This document shows positions 58,811-64,000 of a DNA stretch of 64,000 nucleotides, one piece after another. The stretch's first letter is position 1, and each line of letters begins with the position of its first letter. Location: positions 4,216,001 to 4,280,000 of the forward strand of contig NZ_CP009458.1 in the NCBI RefSeq assembly GCF_000758305.1, in the 5' to 3' direction. The position numbers and the translations under genes are program-made. The notes beneath the pieces were generated by a model that searched no databases, was not told the origin of the DNA, and worked only from the letters and a program-made list of their open reading frames with translations. The stretch is from Cedecea neteri. GTDB lineage: Bacteria; Pseudomonadota; Gammaproteobacteria; Enterobacterales; Enterobacteriaceae.

Positions 58811-60444
58811 AACGTGACCCAGTCATCACCTGCCGTGGTGGCAGCGGCGGCTTTTGTCTGAGGTTTGACCTTCGTTTCCACCACGGCCTGTTCTTCGCGC
58901 CCGGACAGGCGGAAACGCGCTACCGCTTTTTGCAGCATTTCAGTCTGGCCTTCGAGCGCCGCCGCTGCAGCGGAGATCTGCTCCACCAGCGCAGCGTTTT
59001 GCTGAGTCACACTGTCCATTTCGCTGACCGCCACGCTCACCTGAGAAATACCTTTGCTCTGCTCATCCGTCGCCGAGGCAATTTGCTTCATGATTTGCGT
59101 CGTGTCGGATACGGCCTTCAGCACTTCTTTCATGGTGTTGCCAGCCTCGTTCACCAGCGCCGCGCCGCTGTTCACCCGATTCACTGAGTCGGCAATCAGC
59201 GTTTCAATCTCTTTCGCAGCGCCCGCGCTGCGGCTGGCCAGGTTGCGCACTTCCCCCGCTACCACCGCAAAACCTCGGCCCTGTTCGCCAGCGCGCGCGG
59301 CCTCAACGGCAGCATTTAGCGCCAGAATGTTGGTCTGGAAGGCAATGCTGTTGATGACGCTTGTGATCTCGCTAATTTTGCGGGAGCTGTCGGAGATCCC
59401 TTCCATCGTGATAACCACGTCGCCCACCAGCTTGCCGCTGCGGCTGGCGGTTTGGGAGGCTTTTTCCGCAATGCTGCTGGCCTGGCGGGCATTCTCGGCG
59501 TTGAATTTAACCGTGGCCGTGAGCTGCTCCATGCTGGCGGCGGTTTCTTCCAGCGCGGCAGCCTGTTCTTCGGTGCGAGAAGAGAGATCGTTATTGCCGG
59601 AAGAGATCTCCGCCGAGCCACGATAAATGTTCTCCGTGCCGCTGCGAATCGCGCTCACCGCATCACGCAGGCTGCCCTGCATCTCGGCCAGTAGAGGGAA
59701 CAGTTTGCCGACACAGTTACGCCCAAAGTCCTCAACCGGGTGGCTGAGATCGCCTTTCGCAATAACCGAGAAATGATCCCGAATTCGGTCCAGAGGTTTC
59801 ACCAGCAGGTTCACCAGATAACGATCGGTAAACAGCAGGATCAGTAGCCCAATCACAATCGCCACCAATACGGTGACTTTCATCAGGCGAGTCAGCGAGT
59901 CCACGGCAACCCGAGTCCGATCCAGACGTTCTTCTGCCACGGCAGTAAACTTATTGCTGCTGGCTCCGAAGGCACGGCTGAGCGGCGGCGTGACCTGGGT
60001 GGCCTGCTGGCGATAATCCGCCGCGCTTCCTTGCTGAGCAAGCTGCATCTGCACCGCCACGCCGTTATCTAAAAGCTGCTGCCATTTTTCGATAATGTCG
60101 GCGGAAACGGCCGGATCCATTGGCCCAGGCGAAACGCTTTTCAGGCGCTCAAGCTCGCTTTTCATGTTATCCAGCGCTTCCTGCACGGGCTTAAAATCGG
60201 TAGCTTCCCCCGCCGCCTTCGCTTCCATCACCCGCGAAAGACGGGTAATAAAGCGAAAATACTGGTCGTTTCCTTTGCTGAGTATCGTCATTTGCGACAC
60301 CAGCTGATGGTCAACGGCGTTACCGTCCCCCAGTTTCGCCAGCGAATAAACGGTAAACACGCCCACGGCTGACCACAGCAGGCAAAACAGCCCCAGCACA
60401 GTGAGCAGCACCCGGCGTACGGTAAAATTCTTTAACATTCCCAT
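58807..60444 (-). CDS. Methyl-accepting chemotaxis protein with C-terminal tether
   Basis: A 545-residue chemoreceptor: TM1 about 10-33, a helical sensor domain (about 35-190), TM2 about 190-212, HAMP, then a signalling domain with tip FQTNILALNAAVEAARAGEQ. It ends in a flexible Lys/Ala linker and DDWVTF, like the NWETF pentapeptide that recruits CheR and CheB, so it is probably a major receptor. GAGGGG precedes the ATG. A GCCGATAA element at 60500-60507 (minus strand) could be a FliA -10, but its -35 is poor. Confidence 0.87.
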   Translation of the reverse strand: MGMLKNFTVRRVLLTVLGLFCLLWSAVGVFTVYSLAKLGDGNAVDHQLVSQMTILSKGNDQYFRFITRLSRVMEAKAAGEATDFKPVQEALDNMKSELERLKSVSPGPMDPAVSADIIEKWQQLLDNGVAVQMQLAQQGSAADYRQQATQVTPPLSRAFGASSNKFTAVAEERLDRTRVAVDSLTRLMKVTVLVAIVIGLLILLFTDRYLVNLLVKPLDRIRDHFSVIAKGDLSHPVEDFGRNCVGKLFPLLAEMQGSLRDAVSAIRSGTENIYRGSAEISSGNNDLSSRTEEQAAALEETAASMEQLTATVKFNAENARQASSIAEKASQTASRSGKLVGDVVITMEGISDSSRKISEITSVINSIAFQTNILALNAAVEAARAGEQGRGFAVVAGEVRNLASRSAGAAKEIETLIADSVNRVNSGAALVNEAGNTMKEVLKAVSDTTQIMKQIASATDEQSKGISQVSVAVSEMDSVTQQNAALVEQISAAAAALEGQTEMLQKAVARFRLSGREEQAVVETKVKPQTKAAAATTAGDDWVTF

Positions 60445-60644
60445 GTTGTTCCCCTCATCGTTATTGTCGTTATCCCATCAAGCTCGGGTATCACAGGGGT
60501 TATCGGCAATCTTTGCGCGGGTATTCATTTATTTGTGATGAATTTTTTATGAGGCTCGCATCTCGCCCTGTCTTCCACTTCCGTTCTGCTCACGGCATGA
60601 CATACTGAGACACTAACCCGGCGAGAACCGGTAAAGGAGAATCA

Positions 60645-62099
60645 ATGAATAATAACGTTGTATGCCAGGGGCTGACGCCTGCTGAAGCCCTGGACAAGCT
60701 GGAAGCGCTGTATGAAAACTCGGTAACCGCCCTTCGCGATGCGATTGCCCTCTACACTCAACATGGCACGCTGCCGGACGTAGACGCGCGTTCCGACGGG
60801 CTGTTTGTCTACCCTGAACTGCGGGTGAGCTGGGACGGCGTTCCCCGTGGCCCGAAAAACACCCGCTCCTATGCCCGCTTTACCCACTCCGGCAGCTACA
60901 CCACCACGGTGACCCGTCCCGCGCTGTTTAAGAGCTACCTGCACGAGCAGTTGAGCCTGCTGAGCGAAGACTATGGCGTGCACATTGAGGTTGGCCCTTC
61001 TCAGCACGAGATCCCTTACCCATACGTGATTGACGGCCTGAACCTGGACCGCACGATGAGTGCCGGGCTGACGCGCCATTTCCCAACCACCGAGCTATCG
61101 CAAATTGGCGATGAAACCGCCGATGGCCTGTTCCACCCGACAGAAGCCTGGCCGCTGTCGCACTTTGACGCCCGCCGCGTGGATTTCTCGCTGGCTCGCC
61201 TGCGCCACTACACCGGCACGCCGGTGGAACACTTCCAGCCCTTCGTGCTGTTCACCAACTACACGCGCTATGTGGACGAGTTTGTTCGCTGGGGCTGCCA
61301 GCAAATCCTTGACCCGGACAGCCCGTATATCGCCCTGTCCTGCGCCGGAGGCACCTGGCTTACCGCCGAAACCGAAGCCCCGGAAGAGGCAATTTCCGAC
61401 CTGGCGTGGAAGAAACACCAGATGCCCGCCTGGCACCTGATCGATAAAAACGGCAGCGGCATTACGCTGATTAACATTGGCGTCGGCCCGTCCAACGCCA
61501 AAACCATCTGCGACCACCTCGCAGTACTGCGCCCCGATGCCTGGCTGATGATTGGCCACTGCGGCGGCCTGCGTGAAAGCCAGCAAATTGGCGACTATGT
61601 GCTGGCCCACGCCTACCTGCGCGACGATCACGTGCTGGATGCGGTGCTGCCGCCGGATATTCCTATCCCAAGCATCGCCGAGGTGCAGCGTGCCCTTTAT
61701 GACGCCACCAAACAAGTGAGCGGCATGCCGGGCGAAGAAGTGAAACAGCGCCTGCGTACCGGGACGGTAGTCACCACCGATGACCGCAACTGGGAGCTGC
61801 GTTATTCAGCTTCTGCGCTGCGCTTTAACCTCAGCCGCGCGGTGGCTATCGACATGGAAAGTGCAACGATTGCTGCCCAGGGTTATCGCTTCCGTGTGCC
61901 GTACGGCACGCTGCTGTGCGTATCAGACAAACCGCTGCACGGCGAAATCAAGCTGCCGGGCCAGGCTAACCGTTTCTATGAAGGGGCGATTTCCGAGCAC
62001 CTGCAGATTGGCATTCGCGCCATTGATTTGCTGCGCGCCGAAGGTGAAAAGCTGCACTCGCGCAAGCTGCGTACCTTCAATGAGCCGCCGTTCCGTTAA
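60645..62099 (+). CDS. amn: AMP nucleosidase
   Basis: A 484-residue enzyme, the same length as E. coli Amn, which splits AMP into adenine and ribose 5-phosphate and adjusts the adenylate pool. The N-terminal Amn-specific domain (about 1-170) precedes a nucleoside-phosphorylase-like catalytic domain with GVGPSNAKTICDHLA, LMIGHCGGLRESQQIGDYVL and AIDMESATIAAQGY. AAAGGAG precedes the ATG. Confidence 0.95.
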   Translation: MNNNVVCQGLTPAEALDKLEALYENSVTALRDAIALYTQHGTLPDVDARSDGLFVYPELRVSWDGVPRGPKNTRSYARFTHSGSYTTTVTRPALFKSYLHEQLSLLSEDYGVHIEVGPSQHEIPYPYVIDGLNLDRTMSAGLTRHFPTTELSQIGDETADGLFHPTEAWPLSHFDARRVDFSLARLRHYTGTPVEHFQPFVLFTNYTRYVDEFVRWGCQQILDPDSPYIALSCAGGTWLTAETEAPEEAISDLAWKKHQMPAWHLIDKNGSGITLINIGVGPSNAKTICDHLAVLRPDAWLMIGHCGGLRESQQIGDYVLAHAYLRDDHVLDAVLPPDIPIPSIAEVQRALYDATKQVSGMPGEEVKQRLRTGTVVTTDDRNWELRYSASALRFNLSRAVAIDMESATIAAQGYRFRVPYGTLLCVSDKPLHGEIKLPGQANRFYEGAISEHLQIGIRAIDLLRAEGEKLHSRKLRTFNEPPFR

Positions 62100-62120
62100 C
62101 AACAATAATTAGGAAGCTGG

Positions 62121-63902
62121 ATGCAACACACTTCATCACTCGGCGCACTTCGTGTGCTGCTCAGGGAGCGCGAACTGGATGGGATCATCGTGCCACGTGC
62201 CGACGCCCATCAGAGCGAATACTGCGCGCCTCATGACAATAAACTCGAGTTCATCAGTGGCTTTACCGGTTCCGCCGGGCTGGCGCTAGTGCTTGCCGAC
62301 CGCGCCCTGCTATTTGTGGACGGGCGCTATCAGGTTCAGGCTCGCCATCAGGTGAACCTGGCAGAGTTCGAGATTCATCATCTGCACGACGAGCCGCTGC
62401 ACCTTTGGCTACGAGACAATCTTCCGGCGGGCAAACGCATTGCCTTCGAACCGCTGCTGATGGTCAACAGCCAGTACGAAAGCCTGCGCACCAGCGGCTG
62501 CGATCTGGTGGCTGTGGATGACGATCCGCTCGATACTATCTGGCCTGACCGCCCGGCGGCACCCTGCGGGGAAATCATCGCCATGCCGGACGAAATCAGT
62601 GGCGAAAGCGCTGCGTCAAAGCGTGAGCGGATCGCCCAAGGGCTGAGCACAACCGGGGCGGATTATCTGGCGCTGACGCAGCCGGACAACATCGCCTGGC
62701 TGCTGAACGTGCGTGGTGCCGATATTCCGATGAGCCCGGTGCCGCACTCCTTCGCGCTATTGAGCGCCGACGGTGACATCGAATGGTTTGTAGCAGAAGA
62801 CAAACTGCGGAAGCTGAATAAAGCCTGGCTCAACGGCATCACGATCCGCCCGATGAGTGAATTCCTTGCCCGTTGCCAGCAAGTAGCGACAGGGAAACGC
62901 ATCCTCATCGACGCGGACTCTGCGCCGGTCGCCGTGCGCTTTGCCGTGGAGCAAGGCGGGGGCAGCGTGCTGTGGGCACCGGACCCTGTCACGCTAATCA
63001 AAGCCAATAAAAACGACACCGAGCTGGCGGGCTACCGCGACAGCCACATCGAAGACGGCGTGGCCTGGGTGAATTTCCTTGCCTGGCTGACCCGGGAAGT
63101 GCCGCGCCGCGAAGCCGCAGGCAATCCAGTCACCGAGCTGGAAGCCCAGGAAAAACAGCTGAGCTTCCGCCAACAGGGCTCCACCTTTACCGAGCAAAGC
63201 TTCAGCACCATTTCCGCAGCAGGCAGCAACGCCGCGATGTGCCACTACCACTCTTCGCCGGAAACGAATTTCGCCCTTACTGCCGCGCAGTTCTACCTCA
63301 ATGATTCCGGCGGGCAGTATATCAACGGCACGACGGACGCCACCCGCACGCTCAGCTTTGGCGAGCTGGATGCCACCCGCCGCCTGCACTACACCGCCGT
63401 GCTGAAAGGCTTCCTGGCGCTGATCTCGCTGCAGTTCCCGCAGGGGACTCAGGGCCACCAGCTCGATGCCTTTGCCCGCCGCCCTCTCTGGGAGCTGGGG
63501 CTGGACTACGACCACGGCACCGGGCACGGCGTTGGCCACCGGCTGATGATCCACGAAAACCCGCATCGCATGGCGAAGAAGGTGAACCCGTGGCCGATGC
63601 TGCCGGGCAATATCATCACCATCGAGCCGGGGTATTACCAGGCGGACAGCCACGGGATCCGCATCGAAAACCAGGTCGAGGTCATTGCCTCCCAGACTGG
63701 CTTCTGCAAATTCTCATCGCTGACTCTGATCCCTATCGACCTGTCAGCCGTCAACGTTGATTTGCTCAGCCCGCAGGACATCGCCTGGCTTGACGATTAC
63801 CACCGGCAGGTACGGGAAACGCTCTCCCCGCGCGTGAACGAAGAAGCTCGTCAGTGGCTTGATGCCGCCACATTGCCCGTCAGTCAACTGCGCAAGCAGT
63901 AA
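62121..63902 (+). CDS. M24B Xaa-Pro aminopeptidase
   Basis: A 593-residue three-domain aminopeptidase P of the longer (eukaryote-like APP1) type: two creatinase-like N-terminal domains (about 1-290) and a pita-bread domain. Metal ligands are visible: Asp in LNDSGGQY and GTTDATR, His in GTGHGVGH, Glu in TIEPGYY and RIENQVEV. It releases N-terminal residues before proline in the cytoplasm. It follows amn by 21 bp with its own AGGAAG site, so the pair may be cotranscribed. Confidence 0.9.
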   Translation: MQHTSSLGALRVLLRERELDGIIVPRADAHQSEYCAPHDNKLEFISGFTGSAGLALVLADRALLFVDGRYQVQARHQVNLAEFEIHHLHDEPLHLWLRDNLPAGKRIAFEPLLMVNSQYESLRTSGCDLVAVDDDPLDTIWPDRPAAPCGEIIAMPDEISGESAASKRERIAQGLSTTGADYLALTQPDNIAWLLNVRGADIPMSPVPHSFALLSADGDIEWFVAEDKLRKLNKAWLNGITIRPMSEFLARCQQVATGKRILIDADSAPVAVRFAVEQGGGSVLWAPDPVTLIKANKNDTELAGYRDSHIEDGVAWVNFLAWLTREVPRREAAGNPVTELEAQEKQLSFRQQGSTFTEQSFSTISAAGSNAAMCHYHSSPETNFALTAAQFYLNDSGGQYINGTTDATRTLSFGELDATRRLHYTAVLKGFLALISLQFPQGTQGHQLDAFARRPLWELGLDYDHGTGHGVGHRLMIHENPHRMAKKVNPWPMLPGNIITIEPGYYQADSHGIRIENQVEVIASQTGFCKFSSLTLIPIDLSAVNVDLLSPQDIAWLDDYHRQVRETLSPRVNEEARQWLDAATLPVSQLRKQ

Positions 63903-63908
63903 CCATTT

Positions 63909-63935
63909 AAGGCCGCTTTTGCGGCCTTCTTCATT
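63909..63935 (+). terminator. Terminator after M24 aminopeptidase gene
   Basis: Stem AAGGCCGC/GCGGCCTT with TTTT loop, followed by CTTCATT. Confidence 0.8.
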
Positions 63936-64000
63936 GATTTGCTGGATTAATCGGCAGTTGAACGCATTTCACCAAAACAGCCTTTGACAACCCGGACTCA

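Noticed and set aside
60500..60507. FliA promoter for the second chemoreceptor
   Set aside because: GCCGATAA is a perfect -10 but the sequence at the -35 position does not match; kept only as a remark in the gene entry.

Overview
This 64 kb window comes from an enteric gammaproteobacterium (Enterobacterales, most like Enterobacteriaceae). The backbone matches the E. coli serU-mtfA-asnT / cbl-nac / amn neighbourhood: tRNA-Ser(CGA), mtfA, tRNA-Asn(GUU), cbl, nac, a second tRNA-Asn and amn. It also carries genes absent from that place in E. coli: a contact-dependent inhibition (CDI) locus, a lipid-modification cluster, a TPP-controlled thiamine-precursor transporter, scsABCD and a luxI/luxR pair. 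The genus cannot be fixed from the sequence.

Layout. 1-2.6 kb: 3' part of an argE-like gene, a VOC-fold gene divergent from a WYL regulator, and a SymE-like gene. 2.7-28.2 kb (all minus strand): cdiB, a 3217-residue cdiA, its immunity gene, then a 14-kb array of displaced cdiA-CT/cdiI modules. I count twelve displaced immunity loci (eleven open, one broken). Each follows either a large start-less cdiA 3' fragment or only a short scar of the last codons of its former toxin. Recognisable toxin types are an EndoU nuclease, a barnase-like RNase end, a deaminase end, a CdiA_C-like nuclease and a paralogue of the current toxin. 28.2-29.05 kb: a long AT-rich upstream region. 29-31.8 kb: tRNA-Ser, mtfA, tRNA-Asn, an MBL-fold hydrolase and a GGCT-like gene. 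31.8-39.2 kb: a minus-strand operon (MerR/MlrA-like regulator, SnoaL-like, SDR, FAD amine oxidase-like, DUF1365, Cfa-like methyltransferase, chalcone isomerase-like, DUF3833 lipoprotein, DUF523-DUF1722) with a palindromic operator. 39.3-41 kb: DUF1349 and an LLM-class flavin oxidoreductase. 41.1-44.5 kb: TPP riboswitch then tenA-thiZXY-type genes. 44.5-45.8 kb: a Zur-box-controlled COG0523 GTPase. 45.8-47.5 kb: a chemoreceptor with a sigma-28 promoter. 47.8-50 kb: cbl and nac, nac with a sigma-54 promoter and an NtrC site. 50-53.4 kb: scsABCD. 53.6-55.6 kb: tRNA-Asn and convergent luxI/luxR. 55.7-58.8 kb: quinone-reductase/monooxygenase/nitroreductase operon divergent from a LysR gene. 58.8-63.9 kb: a second chemoreceptor, amn and an M24 aminopeptidase.

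The most notable content is the CDI array. It contains in-frame amber codons in two orphan toxins, an A7 tract at a toxin junction, a toxin fused to its own immunity protein, duplicated module junctions, two allelic pretoxin types and internal terminators. Together these record repeated toxin replacement at one cdiA 3' end. Family names rest on motif recognition only; no database search was run.
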